Source of the DNA: Bog-756 sp963835465
Lineage (GTDB): Bacteria; Actinomycetota; Acidimicrobiia; Acidimicrobiales; RAAP-2
Reading direction: 5' to 3'
Assembly: GCA_963835465.1 (NCBI GenBank)
Contig: CAWIFR010000002.1
Span: forward strand, 1 to 64,000
Length of the DNA: 64,000 nt
The notes beneath the pieces are model-generated. The model did not search any database, was not told the origin of the DNA, and saw only the letters and a list, made by a program, of their open reading frames with translations. This document shows positions 26,628 through 36,311 of this stretch, piece by piece; position 1 is the stretch's first letter, and the number at the start of each line of letters is the position of its first letter. A program made the translations under genes and the position numbers.

Positions 26628-27272
26628 ATGCCGGCCGCTCCCCTCACCCTGGATGCCGCCGCCGCCCTGCTCGGGGAGTACCGGTGGGTCGAGCACGCCC
26701 TGTACCGGCTGCTCGGCGAGTGGGTCGGGGACATGCCCATCGCCGCCGTCCAGGTCCACCTCGACGCGCAGAGCATGCGCCACGCATGGCATGCCGAACT
26801 GTGGGCCGAGCGGCTGCCCGTCCTGGCCGGCGCCGACCCGGACGGCTGGACGACGCCCTCGGCGCCCACCACCGCCCTGTTCGCCGCGCTGTCGGGCGAG
26901 CCGCCCCCCACCGTCGGCCCCGGCTCCCTCTGGCCCCCCGGCGAGGAGGACGCCTTCGGGCATCCCGGGGCCCTGCCCCGGCTGGCCGGCCTCTACCGGG
27001 TGGTCCTGCCTCGCCTGGTCACCACCTACGAACGCCATCTCCGGGTGGCCAGCCCCCTGACCGACGCCCCGGTGGCCCGGGCCCTCCGGTTGGTGCTCAA
27101 CGATGAGATCGAGGACTGGCACGCCGGGGAGCGGATGGTGGAGCGCCTGGTCAGCCGGCCGCACGACGTGGCCGCCGTCTACGAATTCCTCCAACGGCTC
27201 GAAGCCGTGGTGGTGGGGGCGGGCGCCACCTCGGGACTGGTGACCATCCCGGGCTCCGTACCTGGGGACTGA
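26628..27272 (+). CDS. Hypothetical ferritin-like protein
   Basis: A mostly helical protein of about 214 residues, with three Glu/His-bearing helices: E-Y-R-W-V-E-H-A-L-Y-R-L-L-G-E-W, M-R-H-A-W-H-A-E-L-W and N-D-E-I-E-D-W-H-A-G-E. Such E-x-x-H patterns are common in ferritin-like diiron folds, but I cannot confirm a family. The start is uncertain: ATG 26628, GTG 26622 or TTG 26583, all within reach of the nadE end. It probably belongs to the nadE transcript. Confidence 0.5.
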   Translation: MPAAPLTLDAAAALLGEYRWVEHALYRLLGEWVGDMPIAAVQVHLDAQSMRHAWHAELWAERLPVLAGADPDGWTTPSAPTTALFAALSGEPPPTVGPGSLWPPGEEDAFGHPGALPRLAGLYRVVLPRLVTTYERHLRVASPLTDAPVARALRLVLNDEIEDWHAGERMVERLVSRPHDVAAVYEFLQRLEAVVVGAGATSGLVTIPGSVPGD

Positions 27273-27434
27273 CCTGGCCGGAACCCGCCCATCGGCTCAA
27301 TCCGACTGAAGGGCTTGACGCGTCCGGTAAACTTCGAAAGCAGCAATCGTTGCGCCCGAAAGAGCCAGACCCGATGCATTTGACCACCGGTTGCGACCGA
27401 GGGGCACTTTGAGGGTCGGCCGTCCCCCACTCCG

Positions 27435-28402
27435 GTGGGGAAAACGAAGGACCCGGTGAAGTTGGCTAAGGAGCGCCTCGAACGAGACGACGAAGATCTG
27501 GTTCGGTTGTATCTGACCGACATCGGCCAGTACCCGTTGTTGACCAAGGACGACGAAGTCCGACTGGCCCAGGCCATCGAAGCCGGCCGCGAAGCGGACG
27601 CCCAGCTGACCGCGGCCCCCAAGGGGTTGACGCCGGCGAAGAAGCGTGAGCTGCGCCGGACCACCCTTCAAGGGGAGAGTGCCCAGCAAACCTTCGTCCA
27701 GTCGAACCTCCGGCTGGTGGTGTCCATCGCCAAGAAGTACCAGGCCTCCGGCCTGCCCCTGCTGGACCTCATCCAGGAGGGCAATCTGGGCCTCATGCAC
27801 GCCGTCGAGAAGTTCGACTGGCGGAAGGGCTTCAAGTTCTCCACGTACGCCACCTGGTGGATCCGGCAGGCCATCACCCGGGGCATTGCCAATACGGGCA
27901 GGACCATCCGCCTTCCCGTGCACGCGGGGGACACGCTGGCCCGGGTCCAGAAGGCCCAGGCCCGCCTGGAGCTCGAAGTACGGCCGTCCGGCCACGCTGG
28001 CCGAGCTGGGGGCCGAGGTCGAGATGCCCGAGGACAAGCTGGTGGAGGCCCTGCGATTCCGGGCCGAGCCCCTATCCCTGTCCGAGCCCTTGCGAGAGGA
28101 CGGCGACGCCGAACTGGGTGACGTGGTCGAGGACCGCTCGGCCGAGTCCCCCTTCGAGGTGGCTGCGGTCTCGCTGCTCCCCGAGGAGATCGGCCGTCTG
28201 CTGTCCCCTCTCGATGAGCGCGAGCGCGAGATCCTGCGCCTGCGCTTCGGCCTCGATCGGGGCGAGCCGCGGACGCTTCGAGGAGGTCGGCGAGCACTTC
28301 AACCTGACCCGCGAGCGGATCCGTCAGATCGAGGCCCGGGCCATGTCCAAGCTGCGACACCCCTCATCGGACACCGGGGCCCGCGATCTGCTGACCGTCT
28401 GA
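27435..28402 (+). CDS. RNA polymerase sigma-70 family factor, two frameshifts
   Basis: The reconstructed protein of about 321 residues has region 1.2/2 (L-Y-L-T-D-I-G-Q-Y-P-L-L; N-L-R-L-V-V-S-I-A-K-K-Y; W-W-I-R-Q-A-I-T-R), region 3 and region 4 (T-R-E-R-I-R-Q-I-E-A-R-A-M-S-K-L-R). It lacks region 1.1, so it is a primary-like, RpoD/HrdB-related sigma factor. Two +1 frame changes occur: an extra A at 27976-27977 (L-E-L-E-Y-G-R-P-A-T without it) and an extra C at 28279 (P-R-T-L-E-E-V-G-E-H-F without it). Both joined frames give conserved sequence. The start is GTG at 27435. The breaks are probably sequencing errors. Confidence 0.82.
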
Positions 28403-28492
28403 CCCCGTCCGACCGCCGTTGGACCTGACTGGTCAGGATTCCACCGTCCGCGAGGCGGCGCTATCCCTCGGGAAGCGATACGCTCTCCTTCC

Positions 28493-28567
28493 ATGAAGAA
28501 GCTCCTGATCCTCGCCATCGTGGTTGCCCTGGGTGTCGTCGCCGCTAAGCGGCTGCGTCCTTCCTGA
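28493..28567 (+). CDS. Tiny single-span membrane peptide
   Basis: A 24-residue product: M-K-K-L-L-I-L-A-I-V-V-A-L-G-V-V-A-A, then a basic tail K-R-L-R-P-S. Such K-K-L-L starts with one hydrophobic helix and a short basic tail are widespread small proteins of unknown function in actinobacteria. The ATG has only a weak upstream site (CTCTCC region). Evidence is the composition alone. Confidence 0.45.
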   Translation: MKKLLILAIVVALGVVAAKRLRPS

Positions 28568-28683
28568 GCCACCCCTAGTGCGGCGCCTGTGGCGCCGTGA
28601 CGTCACCTTCGGCCGGTCTGGGTTCCAGGCCGGCCGAAACGCGCCGCCGCACCGCTCGAGCCGTCCCCTCGGTGGGAGGATCG

Positions 28684-29472
28684 TCAGCGCCGGGGCCGGC
28701 GGGCCAACCGCCAGGCGACTAGGGCGCCCACCGAGGCCGCCGCGGTGACGCCGGCGGCGGCGGCGGTCAAGGGCAGGCTGGGCACGCTCACCCGATCCCG
28801 CAGCCGGATCGGCTTGGTGAACTGCATGACCTCCCACTCGCGCTCCTTGGCCACCTTGGCCAGGAGGCGGTCGGGATTGACGGCCACCGGGTGCCCGACC
28901 ACTTCGAGCATGGGCAGGTCGGTGTAGGAGTCGGAGTAGGCCGAGGATTCGGCCAGATCGAGTCCTTCGGCCTCGGCCAGTTCCTTGATGGCCTCGGCCT
29001 TGAAGGGTCCGTAGGCGTAGAACTCCATCTCGCCCGTGTAGCGGCCCTCCTCGTCGACGAACGGCCGGCTGGCGATGGCCCCATCGACGCCGAGGTGGGC
29101 GGCCAACGGCTCGACGATGACATCGGGGGAGGCCGAGACCAGGTAGACCCGATGGCCCGCCGCCCGGTGGGCCTCGATCAGGTCCAGGGCCTCGGCGTAG
29201 ATGATGGGCTCGACCGTCTCCTCCAGGGCCTCCCGGACGATCTCGGCGATCTGCTCACGGTCCCATCCCTTGGTAAGGGTGAGGGTCGACTCGCGCACCC
29301 GGGCGAGCTTCTCCTCGCTGGCCCCGAGGTGGACATAGATCAGCTGGGAGACCAGGGCCCGGGCCACCAGGCGTCGGTTGATCAGGCCACCGCGGTAGAG
29401 GGGCCGGCCGAACGCAGGCAGGGAGGCCTTGGCGATCACCGTCTTGTCCAGATCGAAGAACGCCGCCCTCAT
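28684..29472 (-). CDS. HAD-family hydrolase (phosphoserine-phosphatase-like), membrane-tailed
   Basis: This 262-residue protein has the HAD motifs: motif I F-F-D-L-D-K-T (residues 5-11), motif II V-S-A-S-P-D, and motif IV Y-S-D-S-Y-T-D-L-P-M-L, as in HAD subfamily IB (SerB/CicA-like) phosphatases. A C-terminal hydrophobic segment (A-A-A-G-V-T-A-A-A-S-V-G-A-L-V-A-W) and basic tail suggest membrane attachment. The start (ATG 29472) lies 4 bases past the end of the TrkA gene, so they are co-transcribed. The substrate is unknown. Confidence 0.83.
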   Translation of the reverse strand: MRAAFFDLDKTVIAKASLPAFGRPLYRGGLINRRLVARALVSQLIYVHLGASEEKLARVRESTLTLTKGWDREQIAEIVREALEETVEPIIYAEALDLIEAHRAAGHRVYLVSASPDVIVEPLAAHLGVDGAIASRPFVDEEGRYTGEMEFYAYGPFKAEAIKELAEAEGLDLAESSAYSDSYTDLPMLEVVGHPVAVNPDRLLAKVAKEREWEVMQFTKPIRLRDRVSVPSLPLTAAAAGVTAAASVGALVAWRLARRPRR

Positions 29473-29476
29473 CGAC

Positions 29477-30139
29477 TCAGCGCCCCACCAACAGCAGCTG
29501 CACCGCGTCCTCGGCGTCGGCGGTGACCAGGACCAGGACCTCGTCGCCGACGGCCAAGCGGGTGTCCCCGCGGGGGACGATGAGGTGGTCGTCCCGCACC
29601 ACGGCGACAACGGTGGCTTCGCGTGGGACCCCGAGGTCGACCAGTGAGACCCCGTTGGCCGGCGAGTCGTCGGCCAGGGTCACCTCGACGAGGTGGGCGT
29701 TGCCCCCTTCGAACCGGAGGAGCCGCACCAGGCTGCCCACCGACACCGCCTCCTCCACCAGCGCGGTCAGGAGCTGCGGGGTGGAGACGGACACGTCGAC
29801 CCCCCAGGTCTCGGTGAACAGCCACTGATTCTTCGGGTGGTTGACCCGGGCCACCACCCGGGGCACGGCGAACTCCTGCTTGGCCAGGAGGGAGACCACG
29901 AGGTTGTCCTCGTCGTCACCGGTGGCCGCCACCACCACGTCGACGGTGGCCAGCCCGGCTGCGTCCAGGGCCGACACCTCGCAGGCGTCAGCCACCACCC
30001 AGGTGATGTCGAGGTCGCCCCGGATCCGGGCCACCAACTCGGGATCCTGCTCGATGACCAGCACCTCGTGGCCGCCGGCGTGGAGGTCGGCGGCAATGGC
30101 GGTCCCCACGCTCCCGGCTCCGGCGATGGCTACCTTCAC
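29477..30139 (-). CDS. TrkA-like K+ transport regulatory protein (CeoC-like)
   Basis: A 220-residue cytoplasmic protein with an RCK_N Rossmann domain (G-A-G-S-V-G at residues 7-12, then the acidic end V-I-E-Q-D of beta-2) and a C-terminal RCK_C domain (L-P-x or V-P-R-G-D-T-R-L-A-V-G-D-E-V-L-V). It binds NAD/NADH or a related nucleotide and gates a K+ permease. It overlaps the upstream TrkA gene by four bases. The locus resembles ceoB/ceoC of mycobacteria, where an APC permease is also adjacent. Confidence 0.87.
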   Translation of the reverse strand: MKVAIAGAGSVGTAIAADLHAGGHEVLVIEQDPELVARIRGDLDITWVVADACEVSALDAAGLATVDVVVAATGDDEDNLVVSLLAKQEFAVPRVVARVNHPKNQWLFTETWGVDVSVSTPQLLTALVEEAVSVGSLVRLLRFEGGNAHLVEVTLADDSPANGVSLVDLGVPREATVVAVVRDDHLIVPRGDTRLAVGDEVLVLVTADAEDAVQLLLVGR

Positions 30140-30900
30140 GACGGTCGCCCATCACCGGCGGCAGCCGGAGCCGCATGTTCGGCCGCGTCCAGCGGATCCG
30201 GAACTGCCGGCCCGGCCCGGCCCGGCGGGGGCGGCATCGGTGCCGCGGCCGCCAGCCGTGCGTTGAGCCGCTCCAGCGCGTTGTCGGTGACCATCAGATG
30301 GATCACATCGCCGTCCTGGCCCACCAGGTCCCCAAAGTCCAACCGGACGACGCCGGCCCGGGTCACCGCCACCACGGTCACCTCTCCGGGAACGGTGAGG
30401 TCGGCCAGTCGCTTCCCGGCCCACCGTTCGGGTAGCTCCCGCTCGACGAGGGAGAGGGTGCCGGTCGAGTCGGTCCACTCCGACTCGACCTCGTTGGGCA
30501 CCAGCCGCCGGCGCACTTGGTCGATGGTCCACGACACCGTGGCCACGGTGGGGATGCCGAGCCGGAGGTAGATCTGGGCCCGTCGGGGATCGTAGATGCG
30601 GGCCACGACGTTCGGGATCTCATAGGTCTCCCGGGCGATGCGGGCAGTCAGGATGTTGGAGTTGTCCCCGCTGGTCACCGCGGCAAGGGCGTAGGCGTCA
30701 GCGGCCCCGGCCCGGTCCAGGTCGTCGCGATCGAAGCCGGAGCCCACCACGGTGGTGCCGGCCCAGTCCGGGGGCAGGCGCCGGAAGGCCTTGGCGTTGC
30801 GGTCGATGATGGCGACCGAATGGCCCTGCTCCACGAGGCCCATTCCCAGACCCGAGCCGACCCGACCACATCCCACGATGACGATATGCACCTGAACCAT
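30136..30900 (-). CDS. TrkA-like K+ transport regulatory protein (CeoB-like)
   Basis: This 254-residue protein has the same two-domain RCK structure: G-C-G-R-V-G-S-G in the N-terminal Rossmann domain with D-R-N at the end of beta-2, and a C-terminal RCK_C domain (L-T-V-P-G-E-V-T-V-V-A-V). The last 40 residues are a low-complexity Pro/Ala-rich tail. It is first of the leftward operon TrkA-TrkA-HAD and is divergent from a KimA-like permease 130 bases away, whose activity it may control. Confidence 0.87.
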   Translation of the reverse strand: MVQVHIVIVGCGRVGSGLGMGLVEQGHSVAIIDRNAKAFRRLPPDWAGTTVVGSGFDRDDLDRAGAADAYALAAVTSGDNSNILTARIARETYEIPNVVARIYDPRRAQIYLRLGIPTVATVSWTIDQVRRRLVPNEVESEWTDSTGTLSLVERELPERWAGKRLADLTVPGEVTVVAVTRAGVVRLDFGDLVGQDGDVIHLMVTDNALERLNARLAAAAPMPPPPGRAGPAVPDPLDAAEHAAPAAAGDGRPS

Positions 30901-31030
30901 GCAACACGCATCGTCGGGAGATCACAACTCACCCCCACGACGGAGGCGTCGTGGGCCCAGGTGGTCAAGGGCGGTGCGGCCACCGATCCTCTGATCCGGG
31001 GTGGACCGACGCCCATGATTTACTGATGGG

Positions 31031-33535
31031 GTGGAGCCCACGGTGACCGGCAGTGTGGATCCGGTCCCTCGTGTGCCGGAGGGGACAGCTGAACCGGTCC
31101 CGCATGCCCCGGGTACCCGCATGAGGCCGAGGTCCACCCCCCGGACCTCGGTGGACCTCCCCGAGACGCTCCGCTACCGGGCCAAGAACGTGCTGCTCGG
31201 TCCGCCCATCGCCTCGGACCGCCAGACCTCCGAGCGGCTGGGGAAGCCCACGGCGCTCGCCGTGCTCTCCTCTGACGTCATCTCATCGTCGGCGTACGCC
31301 ACCGAGCAGATGCTCATCCCCTTGATCCCCGTCATCGGGGTGGCCGCCTACTCGCTCGTCGTCCCCATCAGCGTGGCGGTCATCTTCGTCCTGCTCTTCG
31401 TCACCCTCTCCTACCTCGAGGTGGTCAGGGTGTACACCAAGGCCGGGGGCGCCTACGTGGTGGCACGTGAGAACTTCGGGCTCACGGTGGCCCAGGTGGC
31501 GGCCATGGCCCTGCTCATCGACTACACCCTCACGGTGGCGGTGTCGGTGGCCGCCGGAGTGGCCGCGGTGACGTCGGTGTTCCCTGGGCTCACCCCGGAC
31601 ACCACCTGGATCGCCATCGCCCTGGTCCTGCTCATTGCCTACGCCAACCTGCGGGGCGTGCGCGAGGCCGGTCGCGTCTTCGCCGTCCCCACCTACTTCT
31701 TCATCGTCAACATGGTGGCCCTACTCGGCTGGGGGGCCTACAAGGCGGTGACAGGTTCGCTGCACGCCCACGTCATCTTCGGACACACCTCGGGGTCGAA
31801 CCCGACCGTGGCCATCGGGAAGCCGGGCAGCGGCCTGCTCTACGGGGCCACGATCTTCCTCGTGCTCAAAGCGTTCGCCTCGGGCGGTTCGGCACTGACT
31901 GGTACCGAAGCCATCTCCAACGGGGTGAGCATCTTCCGACGGCCCGAGTCCAAGAACGCCCGCATCACCATGGTCCTGATGGCGGTGATCCTCGGCTCAC
32001 TGGTGCTCGGCGTGTCGTCCCTGGCCGCCGTCACCCACCCCATCCCCTACGTGTCGGGAACGCCCACGGTCATCTCCCAGATCGCCAAGTTCGTCTACGG
32101 CACCAGCGGCCTGGGCCATTTCTTCTACGGCATGCTCCAGGTGGGGACCACCCTGATCCTCATCCTGGCCGCCAATACCAGCTTCACGGGGTTCCCGTTC
32201 CTCGCCAGCTTCGCGGCCGAGGACTCCTACCTGCCCCGTCAACTGACCAAGCGGGGGCACCGCCTCGTCTTCTCCACCGGGATCATCGTCCTCACGGTGG
32301 TCTCGGTGGTGCTGCTCCTCATCACCAACGCCAAGGTGGACAAGCTCATCCCCCTGTATGCCATCGGCGTCTTCACCGGCTTCACCATGGCCGGCGCCGG
32401 GATGGCCAAATACCACTGGACCCACCGCGGCGACGAGGATCACTGGCAGCGGCGCCTGGCCATCAACGGGACCGCCTCGGTGCTCTCGTTCATCGTCCTG
32501 ATCATCATCGCCGTGTCCAAGTTCACCGAGGGGGCCTGGGTCATCCTGGTCATCCTGCCCCTCGGCGTCCTGGCCCTCCTGGCCCTCCACCGCCAGTACG
32601 CCGACGAAGGGAAGCAGCTCGAGGTGGGGGCGGCCGAGGCGGCCGAGGCTCCCGTACTCAACCGCCACTCGGTGATCGTCATGGTCGACCGTCTGGACAT
32701 GGCCACGGCCCGTGCCCTGCAGTACGCCCGCACCCTGCACCCCGATGAACTCCGAGCCGTCCACTTCACCCTGGACAGCCAGGTCTCGGCCGAGCTCGAG
32801 TCGGAATGGGGTCGGCTGGGACTGGCCCGTCTGCCCCTGGACGTGGAGGCGTGTGAGGACCGCCGGCTCACCCGGGCCGCCCTTGAGATGGCGGCCGAGA
32901 CGGTGGCCGACGGCCAGACCGAGCTGACCATCCTGCTGCCCCGGAGGGGGTTCGCTGCCGGATGGCACCGACTGCTCCACGACGCCACGGCCGATGAGAT
33001 CGCCGCCGCGGTGGCCCAGTTGCCGCACGTGAACGCCACTGTGGTGCCCTACCAGCTGACCGGTGGCTGGCTGTCCCAGCGTCGGGAGTGGCGTCGGACG
33101 TCGGCACCGGCCGGCGCCGGAGAGGCACCCCGTTCGCCGAAGCCCGCCCCCCGGGCCACCGTCAAGGCTGCCGCCCGGGAGGCCGAGCGGGAGGCGGCCC
33201 GTGCCGCGTTCGACCGCGCCGCCTTCGGGGAGCGGGGAGTGGGCACCACGCCGATCAGCGAGGCTCAGTGGCGCCATCGTGTGCGGGTGGCCGGCCGGGT
33301 CAAGTCGGTGCGCGTCCAGCCGAGGGCCGGGACGTCCAACCTGGAGTGCGTGCTGGCCGACGACAGCGGCCGCCTGCTCTTGGTGTTCCAGGGCCGGCGT
33401 CGCATTCCGGGGATTCAGCCCGGGGCCCGCCTGGTGGTCGAGGGCATGGTGGGGGACTGGGCCCGCCGCCAGGCCATCCTCAACCCCGACTACGAGCTGA
33501 TCGCCGGTCCCGAAGCCGACATCGAGCCGACCTGA
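31031..33535 (+). CDS. KimA-like APC potassium importer with C-terminal OB fold
   Basis: The 834-residue protein has an APC-superfamily core of about 12 membrane segments (residues 70-520) with S-S-D-V-I-S-S-S-A-Y-A at the start, the pattern of KimA/KUP-like K+ importers. A cytoplasmic domain (about 540-690) starting V-I-V-M-V-D-R-L resembles the USP-like regulatory part of KimA. After a Pro/Ala/Arg-rich linker comes an OB-fold segment (about 755-825; V-A-G-R-V-K-S-V-R-V-Q-P, G-R-L-L-L-V-F-Q-G-R-R). In mycobacteria the OB-fold protein is a separate gene near this permease. Start is GTG. c-di-AMP control is likely from the family but not visible. Confidence 0.82.
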   Translation: MEPTVTGSVDPVPRVPEGTAEPVPHAPGTRMRPRSTPRTSVDLPETLRYRAKNVLLGPPIASDRQTSERLGKPTALAVLSSDVISSSAYATEQMLIPLIPVIGVAAYSLVVPISVAVIFVLLFVTLSYLEVVRVYTKAGGAYVVARENFGLTVAQVAAMALLIDYTLTVAVSVAAGVAAVTSVFPGLTPDTTWIAIALVLLIAYANLRGVREAGRVFAVPTYFFIVNMVALLGWGAYKAVTGSLHAHVIFGHTSGSNPTVAIGKPGSGLLYGATIFLVLKAFASGGSALTGTEAISNGVSIFRRPESKNARITMVLMAVILGSLVLGVSSLAAVTHPIPYVSGTPTVISQIAKFVYGTSGLGHFFYGMLQVGTTLILILAANTSFTGFPFLASFAAEDSYLPRQLTKRGHRLVFSTGIIVLTVVSVVLLLITNAKVDKLIPLYAIGVFTGFTMAGAGMAKYHWTHRGDEDHWQRRLAINGTASVLSFIVLIIIAVSKFTEGAWVILVILPLGVLALLALHRQYADEGKQLEVGAAEAAEAPVLNRHSVIVMVDRLDMATARALQYARTLHPDELRAVHFTLDSQVSAELESEWGRLGLARLPLDVEACEDRRLTRAALEMAAETVADGQTELTILLPRRGFAAGWHRLLHDATADEIAAAVAQLPHVNATVVPYQLTGGWLSQRREWRRTSAPAGAGEAPRSPKPAPRATVKAAAREAEREAARAAFDRAAFGERGVGTTPISEAQWRHRVRVAGRVKSVRVQPRAGTSNLECVLADDSGRLLLVFQGRRRIPGIQPGARLVVEGMVGDWARRQAILNPDYELIAGPEADIEPT

Positions 33536-33802
33536 TCTCGGCGGAGAGGCCCGCTGAACTGGCCCGGGAGTGGTCGTCGGGGGTGCGTCCCAGGCGCTTC
33601 CTTGCCCCGAGGGCCGTTTTGTAAGTATCTTTCCCCACCGTTGCCGGAAACGGCGTGCCGGAACGGCGCGCCTCGGCGTACGGCCTCACAGCCGTGGCCT
33701 CGCGGGGGGAGAGTGTCTCCGACGCCTGCGATGGACCGCGGTCGTGTGCGCCGGCAGGAATGTCGACCATGACCACGCAGTACACCGAAGGGAGCCACAC
33801 CG

Positions 33803-36218
33803 ATGACCCACCTCCTGGCTGAAGGGGGTTACCAGATCTTCACGCTGCACGGCACCGAGAAGACCTGGCTGTACTTCGCGCTCCTCTGTGCTGTGGCCTC
33901 CATCGTGGTGGCCCTCCTGCTGGTCCGGGGCGTGCTCGCCGCCGACCAGGGAACGGCGTCGATGAAGGACATCGCCAAGGCCATCCAGGAGGGCGCCGAG
34001 GCGTTCTTGGCCCGCCAGTTCAAAACCATCGGGATCATCATCATCCCGCTGGCGGTCCTGATCTTCTTCACCGCCACCAAGGTCACCCACACCGCGTACG
34101 TCTGCCGCGGGAGCGGCGACCAGCACCTCGTTCCATGTCGGCTGCATCGCCCACACCGTTACCGACCTCACCTTCGCCCAGGCCGGCATCTACCGGGTGA
34201 TCTGCTTCCTGGCCGGCGCCCTGTGCTCCGGCCTCACCGGCTTCATCGGGATGAGCCTGGCCGTCCGGGGAAACGTCCGGACCGCGGCGGCGGCCCGTGA
34301 GGGCAAGATGGCCCCGGCGCTGAAGGTGGCCTACCGCACCGGCGCCATCACCGGCCTGCTGTGCGTGGGTCTCGGCCTGCTGGGGGCCACGGTGATCGTG
34401 CTCATCTTCCAGAACACCGCCACCTCGGTGCTCATCGGGTTCGGGTTCGGTGCCTCGCTCCTCGCCCTGTTCATGCGGGTGGGCGGCGGGATCTTCACCA
34501 AGGCGGCCGACGTGGGTGCCGACCTGGTAGGCAAGGTCGAGGCCGGCATCCCCGAGGACGACCCCCGGAATGCCGCCACCATCGCCGACAACGTGGGCGA
34601 CAACGTGGGCGACTGCGCGGGCATGGCCGCCGACCTCTTCGAGTCCTACGTCATCACCATCATCGCCGCCATCATCCTGGGCGTCACCGCCTTCGGCTCC
34701 ATCCACCGGGGCGGCGACGCGGCCAAGACGGTCATCTTCCCCATCGCCATTCCGGCCATAGGCATCCTGGCCACCATCGTCGGCGTGTTCGTGGTGCGGG
34801 CCAGCGCCCGGGACAAGAACGCCATGGCCCCCATCAACCGGGGCGTGTGGACGGCGGCCATCCTGACCATCGCCGGATCGGCCGTCGTCGCCGGGGCCTA
34901 CCTCCACTACTGGAAGGCGTTCTACGCGGTCCTCACCGGCGTGGTCCTCATGCTGGTGGCCAGTCAGATCACCGAGCACTTCACCTCCACCGAGCGGGGT
35001 CCGGTCAAGGAAGTGGCCGAGACGGCCCGCACCGGGCCGGCCACCCTGACCCTGTCGGGCCTGGCCCTCGGCCTCGAGTCGTCGGTCTGGGCCATCATCG
35101 CCATCGTCCTGGCCATCGCCGTCTCCATCGGCCTGGGGGGCGGCAACATCCAATTGACCCTCTACCTGGTGGCGTTGACCGGCATCGGCCTGCTGTCCAC
35201 GGCCGGCATGATCGTCTCCGAGGACAGCTTCGGCCCGGTTTCGGACAACGCGGCCGGCGTCGCCGAGATGTCCGGTGAGTTCACCGGTGAGGCCGAGCGG
35301 GTCATGGTCAGTCTCGATGCCGTGGGCAACACCACCAAGGCCGTCACCAAGGGAGTGGCCATCGGCTCGGCCGTGATCGCCTCGGTGGCCCTGTTCGCCT
35401 CGTTCATCGAGACCATCGGCGGCCAGCTCAACCTGCGCCCGCCCCTCGGCGCCCCGGTCAACTGGCTCTTCGATCTTCCCCAGACTTCGATCAACGTGTC
35501 CCACCCGACCATCTTCATCGGTGTCCTGATCGGCGGGTCGATCGCCTTCATCTTCTCGGCCCTGGCCATCAGGGCCGTCGGTCGCTCGGCCGGCACGGTG
35601 GTCCAGGAGGTTCGCCGCCAGTTCCGCGAGCACCCCGGCATCATGGATTACACCGAGAAGCCCGAGTACGGGAAGGTCATCGCCATCTGCACGTCGGCCT
35701 CCCAACGCGAGCTGGCCACGCCCGCCCTGTTGGCCGTGCTCACCCCGGTGATCGTCGGCTTCGGCATCAACTACTTCGCCCTCGGGGCGTTCCTGGTCGG
35801 CGCCATCCTGACCGGCCAGCTGATGGCCAACTTCCTGTCGAACTCCGGTGGAGCGTGGGACAATGCCAAGAAGTACATCGAGGACGGCCACGAGGGGGGC
35901 AAAGGGTCCGAGGCCCACAAGGCTGCCGTCATCGGCGACACCATCGGTGACCCGTTCAAGGACACCGCCGGCCCGGCTCTCAACCCGCTCATCAAGGTGA
36001 TGAACCTGGTCTCACTGCTGATCCTCCCGGCCGTGATCACGCTGCGCCACCACACCGGTGCCCGCCTCGCCATCGCCGGAGTGTCCCTGGTGATCCTGCT
36101 GGTCGCCATCGCCTTCTCCAAGCGGAAGACCGAGTCCATGGACAGCGAGCTCCCGGCCTCCGAGGTTGCCGCGCTCGACGAGGCCGCTACGGTGGCCATG
36201 GATTCTTCACACGACTGA
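33803..36218 (+). CDS. hppA: Proton-pumping membrane pyrophosphatase, one frameshift
   Basis: This integral membrane enzyme of about 804 residues uses pyrophosphate hydrolysis to pump protons. Signature blocks: E-G-A-E-A-F-L-A-R-Q near the start, G-G-G-I-F-T-K-A-A-D-V-G-A-D-L-V-G-K-V-E, and D-D-P-R-N-A-A-T-I-A-D-N-V-G-D-N-V-G-D. The marker G-N-T-T-K-A (Lys in place of Ala) indicates a K+-independent H+-pump. An extra base at about 34097 (T in GCGTACG) breaks the frame; removing it gives K-V-T-H-T-A-T-S-A-A-G-A-A-T-S-T-S-F-H-V-G. An AAGGGAG site precedes the ATG. The break is likely an error. Confidence 0.87.
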
Positions 36219-36311
36219 ACGTCCTGGTCATGGGAGCCGCGCGGCCCCCGGTGACCAGGGGGAGGGGTTGACAACGCCTCGCCCCACCGTTCACCCTGTG
36301 CCCCACAGCCC

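Noticed and set aside
27315..27333. Sigma-70 promoter before the sigma factor (TTGACG)
   Set aside because: The -35-like box is good but no -10 box stands at the right spacing.
31997..33277. 426-codon leftward frame opposite the K+ permease
   Set aside because: Antisense shadow with no domain and no ribosome site.
34083..35918. 611-codon leftward frame opposite hppA
   Set aside because: Antisense shadow of a pyrophosphatase; low-complexity His/Asp/Gly sequence.
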